NCBI RefSeq assembly: GCF_900105245.1
Contig: NZ_FNSZ01000001.1
Span: 3,038,001 to 3,102,000 of the forward strand
Origin: Streptomyces sp. 1222.5
GTDB lineage: Bacteria > Actinomycetota > Actinomycetes > Streptomycetales > Streptomycetaceae
Direction of reading: 5' to 3'
Length of the DNA stretch: 64,000 nt
Shown here: piece by piece, positions 9,605-18,874 of the stretch
How positions within the stretch are numbered: position 1 is the first letter of the stretch
How the letters are laid out: the number at the start of each line of letters is the position of its first letter
Notes under the pieces: model-generated
The model's input: the letters and a program-made list of their open reading frames with translations, nothing else
Told to the model about the DNA's origin: nothing
Databases searched by the model: none
Made by a program: the position numbers and the translations under genes

Positions 9605-10248
9605 TTCGCCACCTCGAGGTCGGGTACGACCTTGCGCAGCTCGTCCGGGGAGATGGCGCCCTCGCGCAGCAGCAGCGGCACCTCGCGGGAGACGTCCACG
9701 ATGGACGACGGGATGTTCCCCGGGGTCGGGCCGCCGTCGAGGTAGACGGAGACGGAGTCGGCGAGCATCTCCTGGGCGGCGTCGCAGTTCTCCGGCGCCG
9801 GGTGGCCCGTGAGGTTCGCGGAGGACACGGCCATGGGGCCGACCTCGTTGAGCAGCTCGATGGCGACCGGGTGCAGCGGCATGCGCACGGCGACCGTGCC
9901 ACGGGTGTCGCCGAGGTCCCACTGGAGGGACGGCTGGTGCCGGGCGACCAGCGTCAGGGCACCCGGCCAGAAGGCGTCGACGAGCTCCCAGGCCAGCTCG
10001 GAGAAGTCCGTGACGAGGCCGTGCAGCGTGTTCGGGGAGCCGATGAGGACGGGGGTGGGCATGTTGCGGCCCCGGCCCTTGGCGGCGAGCAGGTCGGCGA
10101 CGGCCTCGGAGGAGAACGCGTCGGCGCCGATGCCGTACACCGTGTCGGTCGGCAGCACCACCAGCTCGCCCCGGCGGACGGCGGACGCGGCCTCGCGCAG
10201 ACCCGTCACGCGGTCGGTCGCGTCATTGGTGTCGTATCGCCGTGCCAT
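9601..10248 (-). CDS. sua5: L-threonylcarbamoyladenylate synthase (Sua5/YrdC/YwlC family)
   Basis: Makes threonylcarbamoyl-AMP from threonine, bicarbonate and ATP, the first step of the universal tRNA modification t6A37. The 215-aa protein starts at the ATG at 10246-10248 (MARRYDTNDATDR) and shows the family motifs LPTDTVYGIGADAF, a KGR-type basic site in AAKGRGRNMP, and PMAVSSANLTGHPAP. Length fits the short bacterial single-domain form. It lies in the prfA-prmC-sua5 block, grouping translation-accuracy functions, and overlaps the phosphatase-like gene downstream. Confidence 0.92.
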   Translation of the reverse strand: MARRYDTNDATDRVTGLREAASAVRRGELVVLPTDTVYGIGADAFSSEAVADLLAAKGRGRNMPTPVLIGSPNTLHGLVTDFSELAWELVDAFWPGALTLVARHQPSLQWDLGDTRGTVAVRMPLHPVAIELLNEVGPMAVSSANLTGHPAPENCDAAQEMLADSVSVYLDGGPTPGNIPSSIVDVSREVPLLLREGAISPDELRKVVPDLEVAN

Positions 10249-10250
10249 GT

Positions 10251-10301
10251 CTAGCGGGCCTCCTCGTACACGTACTGCGGGGTGAAGTTCGGGGTGCTCA
10301 C
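10251..10301 (-). CDS. Possible 16-codon coupling ORF between prmC and sua5
   Basis: The prmC stop overlaps a GTG (GTGA at 10298-10301) that opens a 16-codon frame, VSTPNFTPQYVYEEAR, ending in TAG two bases before the sua5 ATG. Its last codons (TACGAGGAGGCC) contain the sua5 ribosome-binding site, so ribosomes finishing it would sit on that site. It could couple sua5 translation to prmC. There is no independent ribosome site, so this is suggestive only. Confidence 0.35.
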   Translation of the reverse strand: MSTPNFTPQYVYEEAR

Positions 10302-11143
10302 GGCAGCGCCTTGCGGGCGGTCGCGAACCGGGGACGCTTGTTGAGGTCGGGGTGATCGGCCGCGTCGGCCCAGCCCCGCTCCTCGGTGAAGATCCACGGC
10401 ACCTGGCCGCCCTGGGTGTCGGCGTGCTCGATGACGACGACACCGCCCGGGCGCAGCAGCCGGTGCGCGGTGCGCTCGATGCCGCGGATCAGGTGGAGGC
10501 CGTCCTCGCCGGAGAAGAGCGCCAGCTCCGGGTCGTAGTCGCGGGCCTCCGGGGCGACGTACTCCCACTCGGTGAGCGGGATGTACGGCGGGTTGGAGAT
10601 GACGAGGTCGACCTGGCCGTCGAGGTCGGGGAACGCGGTCAGCGCGTCACCCTGCCGCAGGTCGACCCGGGAGCCCGCCATGTTCTTGCGGGTCCACACC
10701 AGGGCTTCCTCGGACAGCTCCACGGCGTGCACCCGCGAGCGCGGGACCTCCTGGGCGAGGGCGAGCGCGATGGCGCCGGAGCCGGTGCACAGGTCGACGA
10801 TGCAGGGCTCGACCACGTCCATGGCGCGCACGGCGTCTATGGCCCAGCCGACCACGGACTCGGTCTCGGGCCGGGGCACGAAGACGCCCGGTCCGACCTG
10901 GAGTTCCAGGTACCGGAAGTAGGCCCGCCCGGTGATGTGCTGCAGCGGCTCGCGCTGCTCGCGCCGGGCGATGACCTCCCAGTACCGGGCGTCGAAGTCC
11001 GAATCCTTCACGGAGTGCAGTTCGCCGCGCTTCACACCGTGCACGAACGCGGCGAGCTCCTCCGCGTCGGTGCGCGGCGAGGGCACGCCGGCGTCGGCCA
11101 GCCGCTGGGTGGCCTGGGCCACCTCCGCGAGCAGCAGGTTCAC
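10298..11143 (-). CDS. prmC: Release factor glutamine N5-methyltransferase
   Basis: SAM-dependent enzyme that methylates the Gln of the GGQ motif in release factors RF1/RF2. The 281-aa product has an N-terminal helical RF-binding domain, then the SAM site DLCTGSGAIALALA and the signature NPPYIP in VISNPPYIPLTEWEY. The GTG start at 11141-11143 is preceded by GGAGG. It follows prfA by 30 bases, pairing the enzyme with its substrate. Confidence 0.96.
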   Translation of the reverse strand: MNLLLAEVAQATQRLADAGVPSPRTDAEELAAFVHGVKRGELHSVKDSDFDARYWEVIARREQREPLQHITGRAYFRYLELQVGPGVFVPRPETESVVGWAIDAVRAMDVVEPCIVDLCTGSGAIALALAQEVPRSRVHAVELSEEALVWTRKNMAGSRVDLRQGDALTAFPDLDGQVDLVISNPPYIPLTEWEYVAPEARDYDPELALFSGEDGLHLIRGIERTAHRLLRPGGVVVIEHADTQGGQVPWIFTEERGWADAADHPDLNKRPRFATARKALP

Positions 11144-11173
11144 GCAAGTCCTCCGGAAGTACTCGTAGGTGCC

Positions 11174-12241
11174 TTACGCGGCCGCGAGCTTCGCCGCCGA
11201 GTCGGCGTCGACACAGGCCTGGATCACCGCGCCGAGGTCGCCGTCCAGGACCTGGTCCAGGTTGTAGGCCTTGAAGCCGACGCGGTGGTCGGAGATGCGG
11301 TTCTCCGGGAAGTTGTAGGTGCGGATCTTCTCGGAACGGTCGACGGTGCGGACCTGGCTGCGGCGGGCGTCGGCCGCCTCCCGCTCCGCCTCCTCCTGCG
11401 CCGCCGCGAGCAGCCTGGAGCGCAGGATACGCATCGCCTGCTCCTTGTTCTGCAGCTGGCTCTTCTCGTTCTGGCAGGAGGCCACCACTCCGGTGGGCAG
11501 GTGCGTGATGCGCACCGCGGAGTCGGTGGTGTTCACGGACTGGCCGCCCGGGCCGGAGGACCGGTAGACGTCGATCCGCAGGTCGTTCGCGTTGATCTCG
11601 ACGTCCACCTCCTCGGCCTCCGGGGTGACGAGCACACCGGCGGCGGAGGTGTGGATACGGCCCTGGGACTCGGTGGCCGGCACGCGCTGCACGCGGTGCA
11701 CCCCGCCCTCGTACTTCAGCCGCGCCCACACGCCCTGGCCGGGCTCGATGTGCCCTCGGGCCTTCACCGCGACCTGGACGTCCTTGTAGCCGCCGAGCTC
11801 GGACTCGGTGGCGTCGATGATCTCGGTCTTCCAGCCGATGCGCTCGGCGTAGCGCAGGTACATGCGCAGCAGGTCGCCGGCGAAGAGGGCCGACTCGTCG
11901 CCGCCGGCACCCGCCTTGATCTCCAGAATGACGTCCTTGTCGTCACTCGGGTCGCGCGGGACCAGCAGCAGCCGCAGCTTCTCGGTCAGTCCCTCGCGCT
12001 GCTTCTCCAGGTCCTTGACCTCGGCCGCGAAGTCGGGGTCGTCGGCGGCGAACTCGCGCGCGGTCTCGATGTCGTCGCCGGACTGCTTCCAGGAGCGGTA
12101 CGTGGCGACGATCGGGGTGAGCTCGGCGTAGCGCTTGTTCAGCTTGCGCGCGTTCGCCTGGTCGGCGTGGACCGACGGATCGGCGAGCTTCTGCTCCAGA
12201 TCGGCGTGCTCGGCGACGAGTTCCTCGACGGCCTCGAACAT
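11174..12241 (-). CDS. prfA: Peptide chain release factor 1
   Basis: Recognises UAA and UAG and triggers peptidyl-tRNA hydrolysis. The 355-aa protein starts at the ATG at 12239-12241 ([15 protein letters not shown]). It contains the stop-codon-reading tripeptide PAT (in [14 protein letters not shown]) and the catalytic GGQ in [16 protein letters not shown]. It is separated from rpmE by an intrinsic terminator and is directly followed by prmC, which modifies this GGQ. Confidence 0.97.
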   Translation of the reverse strand: MFEAVEELVAEHADLEQKLADPSVHADQANARKLNKRYAELTPIVATYRSWKQSGDDIETAREFAADDPDFAAEVKDLEKQREGLTEKLRLLLVPRDPSDDKDVILEIKAGAGGDESALFAGDLLRMYLRYAERIGWKTEIIDATESELGGYKDVQVAVKARGHIEPGQGVWARLKYEGGVHRVQRVPATESQGRIHTSAAGVLVTPEAEEVDVEINANDLRIDVYRSSGPGGQSVNTTDSAVRITHLPTGVVASCQNEKSQLQNKEQAMRILRSRLLAAAQEEAEREAADARRSQVRTVDRSEKIRTYNFPENRISDHRVGFKAYNLDQVLDGDLGAVIQACVDADSAAKLAAA

Positions 12242-12284
12242 CTTTCGGCTCCTGTACTGCGATGAAAGGGAAGGGCGGGCGACC

Positions 12285-12337
12285 AAAAACGCCGGTCCCG
12301 GGCACACCCCCGAGAAGGGCGCGACCGTGGACCGGCG
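12285..12337 (-). terminator. Intrinsic terminator downstream of rpmE
   Basis: A 9-bp perfect stem (CGCCGGTCC at 12290-12298 with GGACCGGCG at 12329-12337) is followed on the minus strand by five T residues (12285-12289). It lies between the rpmE stop and the prfA start, so it should end rpmE transcription. A canonical T-run is uncommon in this genome, which makes this one convincing. Confidence 0.85.
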
Positions 12338-12349
12338 AAATGGGGCTCG

Positions 12350-12571
12350 CTACTTCTTGGAGCCGGCAGCCTTGCCGAAGCGGGCCTCGAAGCGGGCCAC
12401 ACGGCCACCGGTGTCGAGGATCTTCTGCTTGCCCGTGTAGAACGGGTGGCACTCGGAGCAGACCTCGGCCCGGATGGTGCCGGACTCGATGGTGCTACGG
12501 GTGGTGAACGACGCGCCACAGGTGCAGCTGACCTGCGTCTCGACGTACTCGGGGTGGATGTCGCGCTTCAA
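12350..12571 (-). CDS. rpmE: 50S ribosomal protein bL31, zinc-binding form
   Basis: A 73-aa ribosomal protein of the large subunit. The cysteines CTC (residues 16 and 18) and CSEC (38 and 41) form the zinc site of the C+ type. Genomes with this form often also carry a Zur-regulated C- copy elsewhere. The start is a TTG at 12569-12571 ([12 protein letters not shown] follows) with AGGAGA five bases upstream; no ATG is available in the right place. It is flanked by terminators on the downstream side. Confidence 0.95.
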   Translation of the reverse strand: MKRDIHPEYVETQVSCTCGASFTTRSTIESGTIRAEVCSECHPFYTGKQKILDTGGRVARFEARFGKAAGSKK

Positions 12572-12710
12572 GGTGTCTCCTAGATTCGGGAGGGCGCCGG
12601 GTCGCCGCCGCGGGATGCGGGGACGTGAACCGGAGCCGACGTACCAGTCTGCCAGGACTGGGGCCATCCACCCAAACCGGGGGTGCGGTTGTTCTATTCC
12701 TGGGCGTGGG

Positions 12711-12751
12711 GGCGGCGCTGTCCGCGGTCCCCGGCCGCCGGGAGCGCCGTC
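12711..12751 (-). terminator. Possible terminator downstream of the LCP gene
   Basis: GGCGGCGCT (12711-12719) can pair with AGCGCCGTC (12743-12751), with one G-T wobble, just after the LCP stop codon. It has no T-run. It is plausible for a high-GC genome but could be chance given base composition. Confidence 0.45.
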
Positions 12752-12756
12752 GCCGT

Positions 12757-13890
12757 TCAGCCGCTGAGGACGCCCTTGGCCTCGCCGGTCGCCGTCCCCT
12801 CGGTGGCGGACTTCGGGATGGGCCGGTCGTTCCTCAGGGCGTCCCAGACCTGCTGGGCCTTCGCCTTCTCCAGCACGACCCGGTTGGGGTCGGCCGGGTC
12901 GTACTGCACCGGCATCGTCACCATCTTCATGTGGGACGAGCTGATGCCCTTGAGGCCGCCCGCGAAGTCCATGAGGGAGTTGACCGAGCCGAGATCGGAG
13001 TCGGTGGTGACGGCCTTGGTGGCGGTGTCGGCGAGGTCGTACAGCTTCTTCGGGTTCGAGAAGACGCCGACGTGCTTGACCTGGTCGATCAGTGCCTTGA
13101 CGAACGCCTGCTGGAGCTGGATGCGGCCCAGGTCGGAGCCGTCGCCGACGCCGTGCCGGGTGCGGACCAGGCCGAGGGCCTGCTGTCCGGTGAGGGTGTG
13201 CGGGCCGGCCTTGAGGTGCAGGTGGCTCTGCGGGTCGGCGATGTTCTTCGTCGTGGTGACCTCGACCCCGCCGAGGTCGTCGATGAGCTTCTGGAAGCCC
13301 TCGAAGTCGACCTCCAGGTAGTGGTCCATGCGGATGCCGGTGATCGACTCGACGGTCTTCACCGCGCAGGCCGCGCCGCCGGTGGAGTACGACTCGTTGA
13401 ACATCACGCCGTTCGCGGCGGGGTGCTCGGCGCCCTTGGTGTCGGTGCACGCGGGGCGGTCGATCAGGGTGTCCCGGGGGACGGAGACCACGCTGGCCCG
13501 CTTGTGGCCCTGGTAGACGTGGACGATCATCGCCGTGTCGGAGCGGGCGCTGCCGTCGTCGGTGCCGCCGCCGAGCTTCTTGTTCTTGCCGGCGCGGGTG
13601 TCCGAGCCGAGGACCAGGATGTTCTGCGAGCCGTTGTCGATCTTCGTGGGCCGGTCGTTGCCGAGGGCCTGGTTGATGTCGACGCTCTTCAGGTTGCCGT
13701 TGAGCTTGAAGTAGACGTACCCGAAGCCGGTGCCGGCCAGCACGACCACGCCCGCGGCCGTCCAGGCCGTGACGAGCAGGGCCTTGCGGCTCGTGCTGCG
13801 GGTCTTGCGACGGCGGCCCCTGCCGCGGCGGCTGGGGCCGGTCTGGTCCGGCTCCGGTATGCCGGGCTCCGGCGTGCTCTCGGCGGACAC
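12757..13890 (-). CDS. LytR-CpsA-Psr (LCP) family cell-wall glycopolymer ligase
   Basis: LCP enzymes move glycopolymers from undecaprenyl pyrophosphate to peptidoglycan on the outer face of the membrane. The 377-aa product has a basic cytoplasmic N-terminus (residues 1-37), one transmembrane helix (about 38-58), then the LCP domain with [28 protein letters not shown] and the arginine-rich [15 protein letters not shown] segment that binds the pyrophosphate. The GTG at 13888-13890 has AGGAG upstream. It may function with the WecA-like transferase encoded nearby. Confidence 0.92.
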   Translation of the reverse strand: MSAESTPEPGIPEPDQTGPSRRGRGRRRKTRSTSRKALLVTAWTAAGVVVLAGTGFGYVYFKLNGNLKSVDINQALGNDRPTKIDNGSQNILVLGSDTRAGKNKKLGGGTDDGSARSDTAMIVHVYQGHKRASVVSVPRDTLIDRPACTDTKGAEHPAANGVMFNESYSTGGAACAVKTVESITGIRMDHYLEVDFEGFQKLIDDLGGVEVTTTKNIADPQSHLHLKAGPHTLTGQQALGLVRTRHGVGDGSDLGRIQLQQAFVKALIDQVKHVGVFSNPKKLYDLADTATKAVTTDSDLGSVNSLMDFAGGLKGISSSHMKMVTMPVQYDPADPNRVVLEKAKAQQVWDALRNDRPIPKSATEGTATGEAKGVLSG

Positions 13891-14011
13891 ATCGCTCCTA
13901 GGTCTCGTCGGTCGGTTACCCCCTGCGTTCAGGGTCAGGCGTGGTCGTCACCGCACCATCGTCGCTCCGCCCGGTCAGACGGAGAAACTCGGGAAAGGGT
14001 TGCACAACGCA

Positions 14012-14042
14012 GAGTGCCCACCGCCTACGGCGATGGGCACTC
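14012..14042 (-). terminator. Hairpin terminator downstream of rho
   Basis: A perfect 9-bp stem GAGTGCCCA / TGGGCACTC encloses a loop that can itself pair CGCC/GGCG. It lies 120 bases past the rho stop, in a gene-free gap. It has no T-run, as usual in Streptomyces. Confidence 0.7.
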
Positions 14043-14161
14043 CGTGTCACTGCCTGGGCGGGGTCACACCCCGCTCACCTGCGTCTTCGACCCGGCCGGG
14101 CGGAGCGCCCGGCGTCGGTACCGGCCGGGATCCCTGTGGTACAGATCTCGGCGGAGGACGG

Positions 14162-16138
14162 TCAGTCCCCGTTGCCCGGGGTCGGCGTCGTCTTCTGGAT
14201 CTGCATCAGGAACTCGACGTTCGACTTGGTCTGCTTCATCTTGTCGAGAAGCAGCTCGATCGCCTGCTGCTGGTCCAGCGCGTGCAGGACGCGGCGGAGC
14301 TTCCAGACGACCGCCAGCTCCTCGTTGCCGAGCAGGATCTCTTCCTTACGGGTGCCGGACGCGTCGACGTCCACCGCGGGGAAGATGCGCTTGTCGGCGA
14401 GCTTCCGGTCGAGCTTGAGCTCCATGTTGCCGGTGCCCTTGAACTCCTCGAAGATCACCTCGTCCATGCGGGACCCGGTGTCCACCAGGGCGGTGGCGAG
14501 GATCGTCAGCGAGCCGCCGTCCTCGATGTTGCGGGCCGCACCGAAGAAGCGCTTCGGCGGGTACAGGGCGGTCGAGTCGACACCACCGGACAGGATGCGG
14601 CCGGAGGCCGGCGCCGCCAGGTTGTAGGCACGGCCCAGACGCGTGATGGAGTCGAGCAGCACGACCACGTCGTGACCCAGCTCCACCAGGCGCTTGGCGC
14701 GCTCGATGGCGAGCTCGGCGACCGTGGTGTGGTCCTCGGCCGGACGGTCGAAGGTCGAGGAGATGACCTCGCCCTTCACCGACCGCTGCATGTCGGTGAC
14801 CTCTTCCGGACGCTCGTCGACGAGGACGACCATCAGGTGGCACTCGGGGTTGTTGTGCGTGATCGCGTTGGCGACCGCCTGCATGATCATGGTCTTACCG
14901 GTCTTCGGCGGGGCCACGATCAGACCGCGCTGGCCCTTACCGATCGGCGACACGAGGTCGATGATGCGGGTGGTCAGCACGCCCGGGTCCGTCTCCAGGC
15001 GGAGGCGGTCCTGCGGGTAGAGCGGAGTCAGCTTGTTGAACTCCGGGCGGCCGCGGCCGTGTTCGGGCGCCATGCCATTGACGGAGTCCAGGCGGACCAG
15101 CGCGTTGAACTTCTCGCGGCGCTCGCCCTCCTTGGGCTGGCGGACCGCACCGGTGATGTGGTCACCCTTGCGCAGGCCGTTCTTGCGGACCTGGGCGAGG
15201 GAGACGTACACGTCGTTCGGGCCCGGCAGGTAGCCGGAGGTCCGGATGAACGCGTAGTTGTCGAGGATGTCCAGGATGCCCGCGACGGGGATCAGGACGT
15301 CGTCCTCGGCGAGCTGCGGCTCGGGGGCGATGTCGTCGCGGCCGCGACGGCCACGGCGGTCGCGGTAGCGGCCCCGACGGCCACGGCGGCCGCCCTCGAA
15401 GTCGTCGTCGTCCTGCTGCTGCCGGTCCTGGCGGCCGCCGCCCTGCTGCTGGCCCTGCTGCCGGCCCTGGCCGCCCTGACCCTGCTGGTCGTCGCCCTTG
15501 CTGCGGCGGCCGTCGCGGTCGCGGTCCCGGCCACGCTCACGGCGGTCGCGGCGGCCACGGCCCTCGCCGTCACCGGCGTCGCCCTTGGCCTCGCCCTGCT
15601 GCTGCGCGGGCGCCTCGGCCTTGGTCTCGGTCTTCGCGTCCGCGGCGATGGTCTCGGCGCCGCCCGCGGCGGGGCTGCCCGCGTCGGCGGTGGCGCGGCG
15701 ACGACGGCGCTCGCTGGGCGCGTCCTCGGAAGCCGGCTGGCCCGGGATCTCGATCTGCTGCTGGGCCACGGCCTTCTCGGCGGCGGCCTCGCTCTTCGCC
15801 TCGGCCTTCTTCTCCGCGTCCTCACCCGTACGGGCCTTGGAGGTGGCCCGGCGCTTGGGCTTGGTCTCGGTGGCGGTCTCGGCCTTGGCGGCCGGAGCGC
15901 CCCCACCGGCCTGCGCCTCCTTGATGACCTCGATCAGCTGGCTCTTGCGCATGCGCGCGGTGCCCCTGATACCGAGGCCGGATGCGACCTGCTGCAGCTC
16001 GGCCAGCACCATGCCCTCGAGGCCGGTACCGCGGCGCCGCCGGGAGCCGGCACCGGTGGCAGGCGCGGAGGCGTCCGTGGCGGGCGCGGCAGCGGTCTCC
16101 TCGACACGTGCGCCCATCAGATCGGTGGTGTCGCTCAC
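14162..16138 (-). CDS. rho: Transcription termination factor Rho with actinobacterial insertion
   Basis: Hexameric RNA helicase/translocase that ends transcription. The 658-aa protein is longer than E. coli Rho (419 aa) because of an Arg/Asp/Gly/Gln-rich, low-complexity insertion at about residues 95-265, between the N-terminal helix bundle ([18 protein letters not shown]) and the cold-shock RNA-binding domain (about 280-330). The ATPase core has Walker [13 protein letters not shown] near 408 and Walker [17 protein letters not shown]. The start is a GTG at 16136-16138. A roughly 370-base leader upstream suggests autoregulation. Confidence 0.96.
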   Translation of the reverse strand: MSDTTDLMGARVEETAAAPATDASAPATGAGSRRRRGTGLEGMVLAELQQVASGLGIRGTARMRKSQLIEVIKEAQAGGGAPAAKAETATETKPKRRATSKARTGEDAEKKAEAKSEAAAEKAVAQQQIEIPGQPASEDAPSERRRRRATADAGSPAAGGAETIAADAKTETKAEAPAQQQGEAKGDAGDGEGRGRRDRRERGRDRDRDGRRSKGDDQQGQGGQGRQQGQQQGGGRQDRQQQDDDDFEGGRRGRRGRYRDRRGRRGRDDIAPEPQLAEDDVLIPVAGILDILDNYAFIRTSGYLPGPNDVYVSLAQVRKNGLRKGDHITGAVRQPKEGERREKFNALVRLDSVNGMAPEHGRGRPEFNKLTPLYPQDRLRLETDPGVLTTRIIDLVSPIGKGQRGLIVAPPKTGKTMIMQAVANAITHNNPECHLMVVLVDERPEEVTDMQRSVKGEVISSTFDRPAEDHTTVAELAIERAKRLVELGHDVVVLLDSITRLGRAYNLAAPASGRILSGGVDSTALYPPKRFFGAARNIEDGGSLTILATALVDTGSRMDEVIFEEFKGTGNMELKLDRKLADKRIFPAVDVDASGTRKEEILLGNEELAVVWKLRRVLHALDQQQAIELLLDKMKQTKSNVEFLMQIQKTTPTPGNGD

Positions 16139-16564
16139 GAAGGGTCCTTCCCTGGAGCGGACGTCGGCCTGTCTGGCTCGGCGACCGGTTGTGCTGTCCG
16201 GCTACGGTCCCGTCTTCCGTGAACCGTGCCGGGGCGGTGGTCCGCCAAAGCGGCGGAAGAGGAAAATTTGCTGGTGATGGCGCTTCCCGCAGTCGTGGCA
16301 CCCAGTGTCACGAGGCGTGGTCGCACCGATTCCGGAGCTCCCCCAGAGGGGTTACCCCCACCGTTGGCCCGCTCAGTGCCCGCATACGACGTACTGCCCA
16401 GGTACGGCGCAAGGGACACGGAGTGGCTCGGGAGGCTCCCGGAAGAATGTCTGTCCCGGACGGGGACACGAGGCACCTCGCCATGGTGGGGTCGGGTGCA
16501 GACTTGAGATTAACACTACCGGATCCAACAAACATTCCCCCTCTCCATATCCGGCAACCGTGTG
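16139..16564. other. Intergenic leader region of rho
   Basis: About 425 bases with no convincing gene, between the rho start and the thrB stop. The part next to thrB (16505-16560) is AT-rich and holds a candidate rho promoter. The remainder would be a long untranslated rho leader. Confidence 0.55.
16507..16534 (-). promoter_or_regulatory. Candidate rho promoter
   Basis: On the minus strand TGTTTG (16529-16534) and TAATCT (16507-16512) are spaced by 16 bases, resembling a SigA/HrdB-type promoter. It points toward rho, about 370 bases upstream of the start codon. An overlapping TAGTGT is an alternative -10. Confidence 0.45.
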
Positions 16565-17482
16565 TCAGGTCGCAAGCGGCAGCACGCTCGCTCCCTCGAC
16601 GTCCAGGCTCAGCCGGTTGGCGGCCCATTCGGTGCCGGCCAGGGCCTCCACCTTGTCGGCGGTACCGACGTCGGCGAGTGCCATGACGGTGGGCCCGGCA
16701 CCCGAGATCACGGCCGGGATGCCGTCGGCCCGCAGCCGCTCCACGAGCGCCGCGCTCTCCGGCATGGCGGGGGCGCGGTACTCCTGGTGCAGGCGGTCCT
16801 CGGTGGCGGGCAGCAGCAGCTCGGGGCGCCGGGTGAGGGCCTCGACGAGCAGGGCGGCACGGCCCGCGTTGGCGGCGGCGTCCACGTGCGGCACGGAGCG
16901 CGGCAGCAGGCCGCGCGCGGTCTCCGTCAGGACCGGCTTTCCGGGCACGAAAACCACCGGAACGATGGAATCGCTTGGGTCCATCCTGATGGCCCGGGCG
17001 GCCCCGGCCTCCATCCAGGACAGGGTGAAACCGCCGAGCAGACAGGCCGCCACGTTGTCGGGGTGGCCCTCGATCTCCGTGGCCAGTTCCAGCAGCGCCG
17101 CGTCGTCCAGACGGGCCTCGCCGCCTATGGTCACCGCGCGGGCGGCGACGATTCCGGCGCAGATGGCGGCGGAGGAGGAGCCGAGGCCGCGGCCGTGCGG
17201 GATGCGGTTGGCGCAGACGATCTCCAGGCCGCGCGGCTGGCCGCCCAGCAGATCGAAGGCGGTGCGCAGGGAGCGGACGAGCAGGTGGCTCTCGTCCCGC
17301 GGCAGGGTCTCGCCGCCCTCACCCGCGATGTCGATGTGCAGCCCGGAGTCGGCCACCCGGACGACCACGTCGTCGTAGAGCCCCAGCGCGAGGCCCAGGG
17401 CGTCGAAGCCCGGACCGAGGTTGGCGCTGGTGGCGGGAACGCGCACCCGGACGGCGGCGGCGCGGAACGCTGGACCGGCCAT
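16565..17482 (-). CDS. thrB: Homoserine kinase
   Basis: GHMP-family kinase that phosphorylates homoserine, the penultimate step of threonine synthesis. The 305-aa product opens with MAGPAFRAAAVRVRVPATSA (ATG at 17480-17482, GGAG upstream) and contains the GHMP ATP-binding loop PHGRGLGSSSAAICAG plus VISGAGPTVMALA near the C-terminus. The order hom-thrC-thrB matches other actinobacteria. Unusually, a 327-base gap with a strong hairpin separates it from thrC, so it may have its own promoter. Confidence 0.95.
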   Translation of the reverse strand: MAGPAFRAAAVRVRVPATSANLGPGFDALGLALGLYDDVVVRVADSGLHIDIAGEGGETLPRDESHLLVRSLRTAFDLLGGQPRGLEIVCANRIPHGRGLGSSSAAICAGIVAARAVTIGGEARLDDAALLELATEIEGHPDNVAACLLGGFTLSWMEAGAARAIRMDPSDSIVPVVFVPGKPVLTETARGLLPRSVPHVDAAANAGRAALLVEALTRRPELLLPATEDRLHQEYRAPAMPESAALVERLRADGIPAVISGAGPTVMALADVGTADKVEALAGTEWAANRLSLDVEGASVLPLAT

Positions 17483-17809
17483 CGCTCGTTGACTCTCCTT
17501 GAGCTGCGTGACGGTCGAATGACGCTCGAGGGACTCGATGGACATTCGACCGATGTTCGGTGGACATCCGATGACGTACGAAGACCCGTCGGGCCGCGGA
17601 GACGACGCGGTGCCGTGCCACACGCGGGGGCATATGCGGTGGGCGGGTTCGGTACAGCCTATCGAAGGAAGGTTCTGTGGCGACATAGGGCGCACGGGAG
17701 GCGCACGATGCGTGTCGGAAGCCCCTCGTGCACCCCGGCACGGAGGGCCCCCGGTTCTTGCCGGTGGCAAGGTCCCGGGCCCCTTGCCGGGGGCCCGGGA
17801 CCCGTGCGT
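17483..17809. other. thrC-thrB intergenic region
   Basis: There is no gene in these 327 bases. They hold the thrC terminator hairpin at the right end (17771-17802). The remaining sequence between it and thrB probably contains a thrB promoter, not confidently located. Confidence 0.5.
17771..17802 (-). terminator. Terminator of hom-thrC
   Basis: A 13-bp perfect stem (GGTCCCGGGCCCC / GGGGCCCGGGACC) with a 6-base loop begins eight bases beyond the thrC stop codon. It is very stable even without a T-run and separates thrC from thrB. Confidence 0.85.
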
Positions 17810-18868
17810 TCAGGCCAGGCCGAGGCGCTCGGCCGCGGTGGCCGCGTCGACCGGGACGGTGACCGGCTGCGGCGCGCCGGCGACGGCCCAGTCGGGGTCC
17901 TTCAGGCCGTTGCCGGTGACGGTGCACACGATGCGCTGGCCCGGGTCGACCCTGCCCTGCTCGGCGGCCTTCAGCAGACCGGCCACGGAGGCGGCGGAGG
18001 CGGGCTCCACGAAGACGCCCTCCTGCGCGGCCAACAGACGGTAGGCGCGCAGGATTTCACGGTCCGTCACCTCGTCGATGAGGCCACCGGACTCGTCGCG
18101 GGCGGCGAGGGCGAGGTTCCAGGAGGCGGGGTTGCCGATACGGATCGCGGTGGCGATGGTCGAGGGGTCCTTGACGACCTCGCCGCGCACGATCGGGGCG
18201 CTGCCGGACGCCTGGAAGCCCCACATGCGCGGGGTCCTCGTGGAGACGCCGTCGGCGGCGTACTCCGTGTAGCCCTTCCAGTAGGCCGTGATGTTGCCGG
18301 CGTTGCCGACCGGCAGGACGTGGATGTCGGGCGCGTCGCCGAGCATGTCCACGATCTCGAAGGCGGCCGTCTTCTGGCCCTCGATCCGCACCGGGTTGAC
18401 CGAATTCACCAGCGCCACGGGGTAGTTCTCGCTCAGGGCGCGGGCGAGGGTGAGGCAGTCGTCGAAGTTGCCGTCGACCTGGAGGATCTTCGCGCCGTGC
18501 ACGAGGGCCTGGCCCATCTTGCCGAGGGCGATCTTGCCCTGCGGCACGAGCACGGCGGAGACCATGCCGGCCCGGACGCCGTACGCGGCCGCGCTGGCGG
18601 AGGTGTTGCCGGTGGAGGCGCAGATGACGGCCTTCGCCCCCTCCTCCTTGGCCTTGCTGATGGCCATGGTCATGCCGCGGTCCTTGAAGGAGCCGGTGGG
18701 GTTGGCCCCCTCCACCTTCAGGTGGACCTCACAGCCCGTGCGCTCGGAGAGCACCTGCGCGGGCACGAGGGGCGTGCCGCCCTCGCGGAGCGTCACGACC
18801 GGCGTGGTGTCGGATACCGGCAGCCTGTCCCGGTACTCCTCGATGATTCCGCGCCACTGGTGGGTCAT
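17810..18868 (-). CDS. threonine synthase (thrC): Threonine synthase
   Basis: PLP enzyme converting O-phosphohomoserine to threonine. The 352-aa protein has the PLP lysine in [18 protein letters not shown] and the phosphate-binding loop [14 protein letters not shown]. The ATG at 18866-18868 lies six bases after the hom stop, so hom and thrC form one transcript. Confidence 0.96.
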   Translation of the reverse strand: MTHQWRGIIEEYRDRLPVSDTTPVVTLREGGTPLVPAQVLSERTGCEVHLKVEGANPTGSFKDRGMTMAISKAKEEGAKAVICASTGNTSASAAAYGVRAGMVSAVLVPQGKIALGKMGQALVHGAKILQVDGNFDDCLTLARALSENYPVALVNSVNPVRIEGQKTAAFEIVDMLGDAPDIHVLPVGNAGNITAYWKGYTEYAADGVSTRTPRMWGFQASGSAPIVRGEVVKDPSTIATAIRIGNPASWNLALAARDESGGLIDEVTDREILRAYRLLAAQEGVFVEPASAASVAGLLKAAEQGRVDPGQRIVCTVTGNGLKDPDWAVAGAPQPVTVPVDAATAAERLGLA

Positions 18869-18874
18869 TGCTGG

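Noticed and set aside
10251..10568. Longer minus-strand frame including the 16-codon coupling ORF
   Set aside because: Its upstream part is a shadow of prmC; only the last 16 codons lie in the true intergenic position.
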